Source: an uncultured Acetatifactor sp.
Lineage (GTDB): Bacteria; Bacillota; Clostridia; Lachnospirales; Lachnospiraceae
Direction: 5' to 3'
DNA length: 52,892 bases
Assembly (NCBI GenBank): GCA_910587555.1
Contig: CAJULV010000025.1
Coordinates: 1-52,892 of the forward strand
The notes beneath the pieces are model-generated. The model saw nothing but the letters and a program-made list of their open reading frames with translations. It did no database searches and was not told the DNA's origin. This document shows, in pieces, positions 26,037 to 36,600 of this stretch. The translations under genes and the position numbers were made by a program. How positions within the stretch are numbered: position 1 is the first letter of the stretch; the number at the start of each line of letters is the position of its first letter.

Positions 26037-26191
26037 ATTTGCCTCCTTCTGCGCCGCTTACCGGAACAGCCATGCCCGACATATCCCACCGACAGCATTC
26101 TGCCGGATAAAAGTGCCTGTAAACCCGGCCGACAGCTCCTGACCGGCATGACCCTCTGACAAATCTGCCCAAAACGGCGCTGAAAAGGCAG

Positions 26192-26224
26192 ATTCGGACA
26201 GGTAAAATACATGCCTGTCCGAAT
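26192..26224 (-). terminator. Hairpin downstream of thrS
   Basis: Perfect 11-bp stem (ATTCGGACAGG / CCTGTCCGAAT) with an 11-nt loop. The minus-strand continuation CTGCCTTTTC is a weak T-tract. It is the only clear hairpin in the 306-bp spacer between thrS and the DUF1540 gene; the rest of that spacer shows nothing. Confidence 0.55.
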
Positions 26225-26342
26225 TAGTATGCCTCATCCCGGAAATCCTATTCCGGAAATTTTTATTTTCTTTGTAACGTTTCGCTCCGTACAAGACAGC
26301 GGATACATAACGGCGATTTCTCTCTGGGCACGGGTATATCCG

Positions 26343-28307
26343 CTATTTGGCTTCCTCCTGTACTTCTTCCTTCCGGATGGCCTTCGTCCGGATTTCGTCA
26401 CAGATCTGCCCGATAAATGCCGCCAGCGGCTTCTGGCCCTCATCCCCCGCAAAGCGGCTTCTCACGGACACCAGGCCCTGCTCTTCCTCCTGCTGTCCCA
26501 CTACCAGCATATAGGGCACACGGGCAAGCCTGGCCTCACGGATTTTAAAACCGATTTTCTCGGAACGGTTATCCGCCTCAGCGTCGATATCCATGGCTCG
26601 CAGCTCCTTCAGCACTTTCGCCGCATAGGACTCATACTTCTCGGAGATGGGCAGAACCCTGACCTGCTCCGGGCAGAGCCAGGTGGGGAACTTACCGGCA
26701 TATTTCTCAATCAGCCATGCCAGCGTCCTCTCATAGCAGCCCATGGAAGTCCTGTGAATAATATAGGGACGGATCTTATCACCGTTCTGGTCCACATAAT
26801 ACATGTCGAACTGCTCCGCCAGCAGGGCGTCCCACTGAATGGTGATCATGGTGTCTTCCTTACCGTATACATTCTTCGCGTTGATGTCCACCTTCGGGCC
26901 GTAAAATGCGGCCTCTCCCACATCCTCCACAAAGGGAATCTCCAGCTCCGTCAGAATATCCCGGATGTGCTGCTCCGTCTCATTCCAGACATCCGGATCA
27001 CCGATATATTTTTCCCGGTTTTCCGGATCCCATTTGGAGAGATGGTAGGTTACATCCTCCTCCACGCCCAGCGTGGTCAGGCAGTACTTTGCCAGGGCGA
27101 TACATCCCTTAAACTCCTCCACCATCTGATCCGGGCGAACCACCAGATGTCCTTCCGTGATGGTAAACTGGCGCACACGGGTCAGGCCGTGCATCTCGCC
27201 GGAATCCTCATTGCGGAACAGCGTGGAAGTCTCGCTCATCCTGTAGGGAAGGTCTCTATATGATTTCTGCGTATTTTTATATACGTAATACTGGAAAGGA
27301 CAGGTCATGGGGCGAAGGGCGAACACCTCTTTGTCCGTTTCCTCATCCCCCAGTACAAACATGCCTTCCTTGTAATGGTCCCAATGGCCCGACATTTTGT
27401 ACAGGTCGGATTTTGCCATCAGGGGCGTCCTGGTGCGGACATAGCCCCACTCCTTATCCTCCAGGTCCTCAATCCATCTCTGAAGCTTCATCAGCATCTT
27501 TGTTCCCTTGGGGGTAAACAGGGGCAGCCCCTGGCCGATGACGTCCACCGTGGTAAAAAGCTCCATCTCGCGTCCCAGACGGTTATGATCCCGGCGCTTC
27601 GCATCCTCCATGCGCTCCAGATGGGCCTGAAGATCCTCTTTTTTATTATAGGCAGTGCCGTAAATGCGCTGCAGCCTTGCTTTCTCGGAGTCCCCCCGCC
27701 AGTACGCCATGGAGGAGGAAGTCAGCTTGAAGGCCTTGACCCCCTTTGTACTCATCAGGTGAGGCCCGGCGCACAAATCCACGAATTCTCCCTGCCGGTA
27801 GAAAGATATCTCCGCATCCTCAGGCAGATCCCGGATCAGCTCCACCTTGTAAGGCTCCTGCCGCTCCTCCATAAAGGCCACGGCTTCCGCCCTGGGCAGG
27901 GTGAACTTCTCCAGCTTCGCGCCCTTCTTGACAATCTTCTTCATCTCCGCTTCCAGGGCGTCCAGATCATCCCTGGAGAACGCTTCATGGTCAAAATCAT
28001 AGTAAAATCCCGTGTCGATACTTGGCCCGATAGCCAGCTTCGCATTGGGAAACAGATTCTTCACCGCTTCCGCAAGGACATGGGACGCGGTATGGCGGAT
28101 GGCAGCCAGTCCCTCCTCGTCGTTTGCGGTACAGATGCTCAGTTCGCAGTCCCGATCCACCACGGTCCGCAGGTCTGCCGTCTTCCCGTCTATTTTGGCG
28201 CAGCACGCCGCCCGCGCCAGCCCCTCGCTGATATCCGCTGCGATATCGTATACACACAATGCATTTTCATACTCCCTTACGGAGCCGTCCTTTAACTTAA
28301 TTTTCAT
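26343..28307 (-). CDS. thrS: Threonyl-tRNA synthetase
   Basis: Charges tRNA-Thr. The start at 28307 has GGAG 8 nt upstream, and MKIKLKDGS is the usual beginning of the TGS domain. The 654 residues hold TGS (1-60), the editing/second additional domain with HTASHVLAEAVK and CAGPHLM, the class II catalytic core with LRPMTCPFQYYVYK (zinc Cys), RMSETSTLFRNEDSGEMHGLTRVRQF (motif 2) and HRTSMGCYERTLAWLIE (motif 3), and a C-terminal anticodon-binding domain. Expression is expected to be controlled by the T-box leader upstream, through a small gene 35 nt before thrS. Confidence 0.97.
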   Translation of the reverse strand: MKIKLKDGSVREYENALCVYDIAADISEGLARAACCAKIDGKTADLRTVVDRDCELSICTANDEEGLAAIRHTASHVLAEAVKNLFPNAKLAIGPSIDTGFYYDFDHEAFSRDDLDALEAEMKKIVKKGAKLEKFTLPRAEAVAFMEERQEPYKVELIRDLPEDAEISFYRQGEFVDLCAGPHLMSTKGVKAFKLTSSSMAYWRGDSEKARLQRIYGTAYNKKEDLQAHLERMEDAKRRDHNRLGREMELFTTVDVIGQGLPLFTPKGTKMLMKLQRWIEDLEDKEWGYVRTRTPLMAKSDLYKMSGHWDHYKEGMFVLGDEETDKEVFALRPMTCPFQYYVYKNTQKSYRDLPYRMSETSTLFRNEDSGEMHGLTRVRQFTITEGHLVVRPDQMVEEFKGCIALAKYCLTTLGVEEDVTYHLSKWDPENREKYIGDPDVWNETEQHIRDILTELEIPFVEDVGEAAFYGPKVDINAKNVYGKEDTMITIQWDALLAEQFDMYYVDQNGDKIRPYIIHRTSMGCYERTLAWLIEKYAGKFPTWLCPEQVRVLPISEKYESYAAKVLKELRAMDIDAEADNRSEKIGFKIREARLARVPYMLVVGQQEEEQGLVSVRSRFAGDEGQKPLAAFIGQICDEIRTKAIRKEEVQEEAK

Positions 28308-28342
28308 TTCTCTGCTCTCCTGTTCCAATTTCCCGCCTGTAC

Positions 28343-28663
28343 TCAGCGGTGTCTTCCCCTGCCGCAGCACCTGCCTTTTTTACGGCATTTACGGCCTTCC
28401 TCCGCATTCTTCCCGCCATTGCCGCAGTCCTGTGAATCACCTGCGCCGCCAGCACCCTTCCGGACCCCATGGCAGCCGAAATAACTCCCGTTATTACACG
28501 CAATCATTACCCCATGTGTCATGGGTGCTTTCTTCAGCCCGTATAAAGCCCCCGCCAGAAAGCAGGCCGTCAGCACCAGCCACAATTCCGTCTTCGGCAC
28601 GGTCACTTCACCCTCGAAGCATTTGTCTCCCAGTTCCCTGAGTTTCCGTTTCCATTCTTCCAT
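28343..28663 (-). CDS. Small membrane protein in the thrS T-box operon
   Basis: ATG at 28663 with AAGGAG upstream. The 106-residue product has a charged N-terminus (MEEWKRKLRELGDKCFEG), one transmembrane helix (about 29-46, ELWLVLTACFLAGALYGL), a short segment KKAPMTHGVMIACNNGSYFG, and a basic Cys/Gly-rich tail. Not recognised as a characterised family. It lies between the T-box terminator and thrS, so uncharged tRNA-Thr should control both genes. The tail is low complexity, and the gene could be longer in relatives. Confidence 0.75.
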   Translation of the reverse strand: MEEWKRKLRELGDKCFEGEVTVPKTELWLVLTACFLAGALYGLKKAPMTHGVMIACNNGSYFGCHGVRKGAGGAGDSQDCGNGGKNAEEGRKCRKKGRCCGRGRHR

Positions 28664-28760
28664 TCTATCTCCTTTCTCTGCGCCATGCATTTTTCGGTTT
28701 CCTCCTGCATGCCATATTCCCCCGCGAAACAGCAATCATAACCATTACCGCCGACAACAG

Positions 28761-29009
28761 AAAAAAGCCCCCTGCAATATTCCTATTGCAAGGGACGTCT
28801 CAACTCTTTGAACGCGGTTCCACCCTTGTTGCAGCTCCCTGAAATGAACGAAGCTGCCCCTTCATTGGCTGATAACGGATGCTTCCGGGCTGTATTAAAG
28901 CCACTCGGAGACGGTCTTCACAAGCTCCGCGCCAGACCGCTTCCACCACCGGATTTCCGGGCAGCCCTCTCTGCGGCGTTTTTAGCCTGCTACTCTTCTC
29001 TTCAACGTT
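28761..29009 (-). ncRNA. T-box leader (threonine) of the thrS operon
   Basis: The minus strand carries the diagnostic T-box sequence AGGGTGGAACCGCG (near 28812-28826). It is followed by a terminator, CCCTTGCAATA/TATTGCAGGGG then TTTTTT (28761-28795). The 5' part has the Stem I features AGAGAG and GGTGG, with AGTA on one side and GAAGACC on the other at the expected specifier loop, giving ACC, a threonine codon. Uncharged tRNA-Thr would stabilise the antiterminator and allow transcription. The spacer 28664-29068 is filled by this leader and its promoter. Confidence 0.93.
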
Positions 29010-29015
29010 TTCTTC

Positions 29016-29044
29016 ATCATAATACTTTTCAAGTCAATTGTAAA
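29016..29044 (-). promoter_or_regulatory. Promoter of the T-box/thrS operon
   Basis: Minus strand: TTTACA (29039-29044), 17-nt spacer, TATGAT (29016-29021), immediately upstream of Stem I. Confidence 0.7.
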
Positions 29045-29068
29045 GTACTTTTTATCGTTTTTTCTTAC

Positions 29069-29572
29069 TCAACCGCCGTTAATGGCACCAACAATATGGT
29101 CTTCTACTTCCTTACGGCTGATATTCAGCGCCACGGCCAGTTCTCCGTAGAGGCTCTCCTCCGCCATATGAAAATACTTTGCATCCACCGCCGTCACCTT
29201 CCTGCCGTCCTTAAGCCGCTTTTGTTTCCTGGTATAAATTGTCTTCAGCAGCTTCACCAGCTCTTCGCAGTCATTCGTCCGGATACAGTCTTTATATGCC
29301 TGCTCCGACAGCCTGTCATTCGTAATCACCAACAGCGGAATCTCCGGAATCGCTTCAATCAGCCTTTCTGCTTCTTCCCGTCTGAGTGCCTTCCGCATGG
29401 ACTCTTTCGGGGAATCCACCGGCACATAAACCGTACTTCCGGACATGTACAGGGGCTTCAGAATATAGTACTCCCTCTCCCTGTCCACCCCCGAAATATT
29501 CAGGGTGGTAATATTCTCCACCTCGCAGATACCCTTGTTGCCACAAATCACATAATCACCAATTCCAAACAT
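29069..29572 (-). CDS. CarD/CdnL-TRCF-domain transcription regulator
   Basis: CarD-family proteins bind RNA polymerase beta through an N-terminal Tudor-like domain and stabilise open complexes. The 167 residues begin MFGIGDYVICGNKGICEVENI, the CarD_CdnL_TRCF signature, with EYYILKPLYMSGSTVYVPVD completing the domain (to about 60), then a helical C-terminal part (75-165) with basic segments YTRKQKRLKDGRKVT. Gene-specific targets are unknown. It stands alone between two promoters. Confidence 0.9.
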   Translation of the reverse strand: MFGIGDYVICGNKGICEVENITTLNISGVDREREYYILKPLYMSGSTVYVPVDSPKESMRKALRREEAERLIEAIPEIPLLVITNDRLSEQAYKDCIRTNDCEELVKLLKTIYTRKQKRLKDGRKVTAVDAKYFHMAEESLYGELAVALNISRKEVEDHIVGAINGG

Positions 29573-29634
29573 TAGAACCTCACTTTCCGCATGCTTGCCG
29601 ACTACAAAACACCTCCACTCTATGTTATAACCAT

Positions 29635-29664
29635 ATTTTAACAGATTTAATCCGAAATTGTCAG
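29635..29664 (-). promoter_or_regulatory. Possible promoter of the CarD-family gene
   Basis: Minus strand: CTGACA (29659-29664), 18-nt spacer, TAAAAT (29635-29640). Spacing is one off the optimum and the -10 is imperfect. Confidence 0.4.
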
Positions 29665-29760
29665 CAAAATATACGAGTTTGGATAAAGTTTGTGAAATAT
29701 GCCTATAGCAAAGCCTCTGTACTTAAAGTAAAATTTCCCCGCTCCGAACGCCTCAAAGCC

Positions 29761-30453
29761 TCAGTCTACCACCTTAACGCTCTCGATCACAGGCTGGCTA
29801 TCCTTCTCCACAGTCCCGTTGTTGTCCAGGAACGCATTCACGGTATCGCAGATGGCATCCACCACCTCTATCCCCTCTGTCACGTAGCCGAAACAAGCAT
29901 ACTGCCCGTCCAGAAAGGTGCTGTCCTCATGGACGATAAAAAACTGGGAACTGGCGCTGTCCATTTGTGAGGAGCGGGCCATGGAGATCGCCCCCCGGGT
30001 ATGGGACAGGCTGTTCTCCACACCGTTTTCGGAAAATTCCCCTTTAATATTCTCATCGGAACCGCCTGTGCCGTCCCCTTTGGGGTCACCGCCCTGAATC
30101 ATGAAACCAGAAATAATACGGTGGAAGGTCAGCCCGTCATAAAAGCCTTCTCCCGCCAGCTTCAGGAAATTCGCCACCGTAATGGGCGCCGCATCCCCGT
30201 CCAGTTCTACCGAAATCGTGCCGTAATCCTTTACCGTAATCTCCACATGGTGCTTACCGGAAACGTTTTCACCCGCTCCTGCATCTTCTGCCGACGGGGA
30301 CTCTCCGCTGCCGGAAGCAGCTTCACCGTTCCCTGCGTCCTCTCCTGCCGCCACGGAATCTCCGGTGCCGGAATCCTTGCCCTCCTTACCGCAGGCAGCA
30401 AATGACAGCACCATTACCGCCGCCAGCATCAGGCCAATCAATCTCTTTTTCAT
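29761..30453 (-). CDS. Cyclophilin-type peptidyl-prolyl isomerase lipoprotein
   Basis: Secreted folding helper that isomerises Xaa-Pro bonds. The 230 residues have a lipoprotein signal (MKKRLIGLMLAAVMVLSFAAC, lipidated Cys at 21), a Gly/Ser/Glu-rich linker (22-68) and a cyclophilin domain (about 70-228). That domain includes FYDGLTFHRIISGFMIQGGDP (catalytic Arg), MARSSQMDSASSQFFIV and YACFGYVTEGIEVVD. Likely anchored on the outer face of the membrane. It has its own promoter and is next to the secreted protease, whose maturation it could assist; that link is inference. Confidence 0.94.
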   Translation of the reverse strand: MKKRLIGLMLAAVMVLSFAACGKEGKDSGTGDSVAAGEDAGNGEAASGSGESPSAEDAGAGENVSGKHHVEITVKDYGTISVELDGDAAPITVANFLKLAGEGFYDGLTFHRIISGFMIQGGDPKGDGTGGSDENIKGEFSENGVENSLSHTRGAISMARSSQMDSASSQFFIVHEDSTFLDGQYACFGYVTEGIEVVDAICDTVNAFLDNNGTVEKDSQPVIESVKVVD

Positions 30454-30542
30454 AACATACTCTCCCTATACATATTTTTCGCACGGAATCGCCCTTCGAA
30501 TACCGCTGTGACGAAGAATGTTCCTATGCAAAAGATGTAACG

Positions 30543-30571
30543 ATTATAGCACACCCCAGGGCGTCTGTCCA
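30543..30571 (-). promoter_or_regulatory. Promoter of the cyclophilin lipoprotein gene
   Basis: Minus strand: TGGACA (30566-30571), 17-nt spacer, TATAAT (30543-30548) preceded by TGC (extended -10). Confidence 0.7.
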
Positions 30572-30580
30572 GCGAAATAA

Positions 30581-30620
30581 AACAGCCCGGAGCGGTAAAA
30601 ATACCTGCTCCGGACTGTTT
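30581..30620 (-). terminator. Terminator of the cohesin-protease operon
   Basis: AACAGTCCGGAGC pairs with GCTCCGGGCTGTT (one mismatch), followed on the minus strand by TTATTT; the plus strand also has a T-run. It lies 65 nt past the protease stop codon. Confidence 0.85.
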
Positions 30621-30685
30621 TTTCAATCGCTCTTGCCGAATGCTTTTACAGAATTCGGCCTTTATTCCGCCTGCTGCGTTAACAG

Positions 30686-33600
30686 CTATTCTGTTTCGTC
30701 AGGCGTCTCTTCCACCGGTGGTTCTGTCGGAAGTGCTTCCGCCGGCTCCTCCGTAGGTTCTGCCTCATCGGGTGCTTCCGTGGGCTTCACTTCCCCGGGC
30801 GTCTCCGTGGGCTTCACCTCGTCAGGTGCTTCCGTGGGCTTCACTTCCCCGGGCGTCTCCGTGGGCTTCACCTCGTCAGGTGCTTCCGTGGGCTTCACTT
30901 CCCCGGGTTCCTCCGTGGGTTCCGCCTCATCAGGCGCTTCTGTAGGCTTCACTTCCCCGGGTGTCTCCGTGGGCTTCACTTCCCCGGGTGTCTCCGTGGG
31001 CTTCACTCCGTCAGGCGTTTCCGTGGGTACCGCTCCATCGGGCGTCTCCGTAGGTTTCACTCCGTCAGGCGTTTCCGTGGGTTTCACTTCCCCGGGTGTC
31101 TCCGTGGGTTTCACTCCGTCAGGCGTTTCCGTGGGTACCGCTTCCGCCGTTACCGCAGGCGTGGAACCTTCAATCAGAATCAGGTCCACCATCGTAGCCG
31201 CATAAGCGGCATCCGCGTATTTGTACACTTTTCCTGTAGCCGGGTTAATCACATACAGCGCCATTATCCCGTCTCCAAGCGTGTTATCCGCCGTGGCAAT
31301 AAATATCATGTTCAGTTCCGCACTGTAAGCCATTGCGTTACTGTTGCCGCTGGCAAACACACCCTGTGTCCATGCCACCTGGCTCAGCGAACCATCCTCT
31401 AAGGACATCCTGAAAATATTATCCTTGAGAGCATCGTAAATAAAAATCTCATTCTCCCCGGCGAATACAAACTCGTCAGGCCTGCCGATCTCCATCGGAA
31501 CCTCAGCTGCCATAGCAGATACACCGGTTTGGAGATCTATCTGGTAGATATAAAAATGCATCGCCTCGCCAAAATCTTTGTCTTTTTCTACGCCCTGTGC
31601 CAGGACATAAACCTTGTCGTTAAACGAATTGCCCGCAATGTCAATAACCTTCGGCGCGGAATATTCATTCTCAACTCCCAGGAAGTCATTGTAATTACTC
31701 AGCTGCCTTACTACCGTATCCGCACCTATCTTCTGGACGGTCTTCAAATCCTCCGTATATTTCCAAAGGTATCCGTCGGTGCCTACCGCATAGAAATACC
31801 CGTCGCCGCTGCAGTAGGTTGCGGTCACTATGGTAAATCCAGCGTTCTCCGGCAGTTCAACCGCTTCGGAAATCTTATCCGGATACAGCAGCGGTGAAAC
31901 TTCCCATCCGTTGGTATTTACCGCATAAACCACCTTATCTTCGCCTACTACCCGTATGTTGCAGCTTGCCGAAACATCCCCGGCAGAAACTGTAATAACC
32001 GCGGTACCCGCAGACACGGCAGTCACAAGCCCGTCTTCATTTACTTTTGCTACATCCGTATCCGATGACTGATAGGTAAACCGTACTGCCGTAGGATTCA
32101 CACTTAACGGATATGCAATGGCAGAAAGCTGTACCTCATCTCCCGCCTTCAGCATCTCCGATTCGCTGCCCATTAAAATCTTCGTAATTTCCGGTGTCCC
32201 TAACTGGATTTCCTCCTCCGGGATGGTATACAGTGAAGTAATCTGTGAGCCAACCACCCCGACCATGCCCAGGTTCAGCACGGAAGCATCCGTGGTGTCA
32301 ACCAGGAGCAGGTTTCCGGTAGTCTGCATCATCGCATCACGATTTGCCTGTGCCCAGTAGAGATTTCCCGTATTGTAGTCATATGCCATGGACTGGTACA
32401 GGCTTGCACCGTAGCCGGTTTCACCGATCCGGTGCAGTTCGCCGGTTTCCTTATCAATCCGGTACAGCACGCCGTCCTTATCCACGCCGTAGAGTTCACC
32501 CTCCGCGGTACATGCCAGTGTCATTATCCGTGCTGCCATACCGGCAACCTGATACGCCTCCCCGGTGCGGATATCTACCGTATAAAGTGTGGTATTGCTC
32601 TCTACATTCCTTACTCCTCCCACAGCATACATTGAACCCTGGGTGTAATCCATAGCCATATCCTGCATATCCGGGAAGGTTCCCTCAATAGCTTCATCAA
32701 GCGTAAAGCTGCTGCCGTCAATTACCATATACTGGTAAGCATACGTACCGGGGTTAACGCCGTAACCATATATCTTGCCGTCATACCAGGTACCTGCATT
32801 GAGAATATAGCCTGCAGCGTCCGCAAGTCCCTCGCCCTCTGCCAGATTATTATCAAGGAAGCTTCCCCAGAACTGTCCGCCGCCGGTTGAAAAATCGGAA
32901 GCGATATACCCGTACAATTTCCCTGCTGATTCCAGTACTTCCAGGGTAAACGTAACTGTTTGGACGTTCCCCTTGATTTCCTTCGTTCCCGTTATCACAG
33001 TGCTTCCGGCCTTCTTCGCCGTTATCATACCGCCTTCAACGGAGGCAACCTCACTGTCCGCTACCGTCCACGCTACCGTACGATCCGTTGCATTGTAAGG
33101 AAGCACACGAACCGGCGCAACCTGCCTGCTGCCTGCCAGCATCCGCAGCCTATCCCCTGCAATCGTCAGCTCCATGCTATCCACCGGTACATCCGGCCTC
33201 GCCGGTATTGTCTCCGGCACGACATACATGGAAGTAACTTGGGCGCCGCCGTCGAATGTGCCGAGGTTGATCGCGGCTCCGGTCCTGGTATCCACATACA
33301 TAATACCCGCCTCGCCGGTTCCGGAAAGCATCGCCCAGTAAAGCTCGTCGGTATTGTGGTCATACGCCATACACTGTGTATATTGAGAACCTGAGTTGCC
33401 GGTGTAACCTATCTTCTCAAGCTTGCACGTTTCCGAATCAACGGTATAAAGGATGCCAGTGTAGGTAATGACGTAAATCGTACCCTCTGTAGAAACCGCA
33501 AGCGCACATGCGCCAGCGTCGTATTCGTCCGCAATGGTCCCTATGGTCCGGGTTTCACCTGTCATCGTATCAATGATAACGAGGCTGGTTTCCCCGAGCA

Positions 33601-36600
33601 TCATATCCTGGGCAATTCCATACATAAAGCCGCTGGAATAATCATAGGCCATATCCTGCATGATAAAGCTGCTGTTGCCGTCGGAAATCTTCTCGGCAGT
33701 CAGCTTCTCCGCATCAATCCTGTAAAGTTCCGTAGCAGAAGAGTATGCATAGATATACCCGTCCAGATATTCTCCGGCAAAAAAGTCTCTGAAATCGGCT
33801 TCTGTCAACACTTTTGCCTTCCTGACATCATCTGCCGTAAAGCTTACCCACTGATTCTGAAGCGACTGTCCTGCCAGTGCAAAACCCTTCAGCGCAGACC
33901 GGGGGCTAATAACGGACACATCACAGGAAGCCTGTAAAGAGCCATCCTCATTGCGCACCGTAATCACTGCCTGACCGGCACCGATTCCCGTTACCTCGCC
34001 GCTCTGCGACACCTCTGCAACCTTCGGATCGCTGCTGCTCCAGGAGAGTTCCTGCTGCTTCCCGTACCACGGTGTCAGAATCAGGTTCAGCTGCTTCCTG
34101 TTTCCTTCCAGCATGCTTATGCTCTGCTGTTCCAGGCCGATCGCGGTAAGCTCTGCCTCCGGAAGCTGATAGCCTCTGTCATCCAGCTTTAACAGGCCCA
34201 CAACCTCTGCATCCCCCGCGATGGTGCCGATTTCCGTGAACGTTTTGTCATCTATGGAATAGCGGTAAAGCATTCCAACGTTTCCGGCCCAGCCATAATC
34301 AAATGCCGCCCAGTAAATCGCGTTTTCACCGGAATCATATGTCATGGACTGTGCATAGTACGGCATAAATTCTGTCTCTTTGAAGGTGTTATAGACTTCA
34401 TCCCCCCAGGTGCCGTTCTCCTTATCCAGAATACGCAGGCTTCCCATGTCGTCAATTCCGTAAAGGACGCCGTCATCGTCACAGGCCATTCCTATCACTG
34501 TCGATAAATAGGTACCGATATTTGATACCGCGCCGGAGGCGATGTCAATTGTACACAGGCAGCCATCCGTACTGTTATACGCGTACAGCTTCTTTCCTGC
34601 AGGGTCAAATGCCATCTCCCTGATTTTTACACCCAGCTTTGCAATCTGGGTTCTCTCGTCCCAATAACCGGGCTTAATGAAGACCAGGGTATTATCCGCA
34701 TCCACCGCAACAATATATCCGCCGATATATTCAGCCGCCGTCAGCGCATAATCAACAAAGTACTCGCTGTCATATACAGTTGTTTCCGCGCCTTCCTTAT
34801 CGATGCCGATCCATCCGTACACCCTGTCGTCCGTATATTCACTGTCGGCAACACGGTAGCCGTACAGCAGGTTCTTATCCAGAATCGGATCGTTGTCTTC
34901 CGTGCGGATTACATAGGTCCTTTCATTAAACGCATAATCGCCCACAACCAGATTGAACTGGTTTCCAAACCCGGTGATATCAAAACGCATCGTACAGCTT
35001 TCCCCCGCTGCCGTATGCTCCACCGGATACTGTTTCAAGATTATGGTATTGCTCTTATTCAGGAAATTCATTGCCGCTACCGCAACATTGTCCCGGAAGT
35101 TCAGCTCCAGGTAGCGCTTTCCGTCCGTCTCATCCACATAAATGTTCTGTGCTTCTACGACGGGCGCCTCTGTGTCAACGATAACCGGCAGCTCCCACAC
35201 GGCCAAATCATTGGCCTGCTCGTGTACGTCATAATCCAATTCCCCGCGAATTGTGAAATTCAGCTTCGTATTATTGGCAAGGACATTGCCCTCTGCATCC
35301 GTGAAGTCATATGTAGCCATATAATTGGAGTAGACGAACGGGATAATCTGCTCGTAACCATCATTATAGCATGATTTGGGCACACGATTAAGCATGTCGT
35401 CAAAATATACCGCCCCGGTTCCCGTATCTGCATAGGTAAACTGCAGTACGCTTGCGTTACGCAGCAGGGACAGGTAGATCTCCTCAAAATAATCCCCATA
35501 GCCGTCTCCGTTGGGGGATACAGAAATGTGGTTCACATCAAACGGCTCGTCCACGTATGGGTTTACGCCCGGATACCAGTACTTGTCCGGCCCGTAATTT
35601 GTAAAAATCACGTTCACATACTGGCTCGCCTGCATTTCCTCATCGCTCTCCCAGTAGAAGCCTGAGTCGATAAGGGGAGCCTCGGTCCAGTCCCCATAAA
35701 ATCCCATGTAGGGAATCGACAAATCCACGCCGCCTGCATTTTTTGCCTCCAGCATGGTAAAGCCTTCCACATAGATACCGTTCTCGAAATTGGAATCCAT
35801 GTAGCTCTTGCCTGCATCCGTCACCTGGATGTCCACCGACACAGACGCCTCTTCTCCTTTTGCCACTTTGAGGACCTGCTCCTGCAAATCCACATCGGAT
35901 TTCCCTACGAGGGCATCCAGATACGTCTGCACGTCCTGTATGCCGGCATCCTCGCTGCCGTCCAGGTCATAGCGGAAACTGTCGTTTGCATCGGCCGCCT
36001 CGTTCCGTATAACCTTTAAGTAAAGGCTGCGTGCATCGGAACTGTTGGTTTTTCCGTTTTCGTTATAATCATAGATATAGACAAGATTGTCGGACGTCTC
36101 CTTCGTGCCGGCGTCCAGTGCAACGGGCGTCATATCCATGAATTTCATCCCGGTCTCTTCAGATTCATACACATTCTCTGTCTGGACATTGGTACTTAGC
36201 TTATAATAAGCATCCGCATCTCCGAAGTTATGTACGCGGAAATTGAATGTGTATGCACCTGTTTTCCCAGGGTCATCCATCAATTCCGCCTTGGGCACTT
36301 CCATGCCGTCCACGGTAAGATACGCCTTCGTCGTAACTGCCTTAAACGCATTGGTAAGCCCTGCCCCCTGGCTTCTGGGAGAAAACATGGTGGCCTCGTC
36401 GTAAGACAGGGGTTCCGCCGTACTCACCAGGAGCGCGTTCACAAACGCATGCAGCTCTGACGCGGACATTTCCGGATACTTATCCTTCGCATACTGCATG
36501 ATAAGCGCCGAAATACCCGCCACATTCGGCGTAGCCATGGAAGTACCGCTCATCAGCCCATACTTTCCGCCGTCCAGGGTAGAATAAATATTGCCCCCCG

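Noticed and set aside
30633..31205. A plus-strand open frame of 190 codons rich in Ser, Gly and Val, opposite the PTETP tail
   Set aside because: It is the mirror of the tandem repeats encoding PTETP; no ribosome binding site, and the minus-strand gene fully explains the region.
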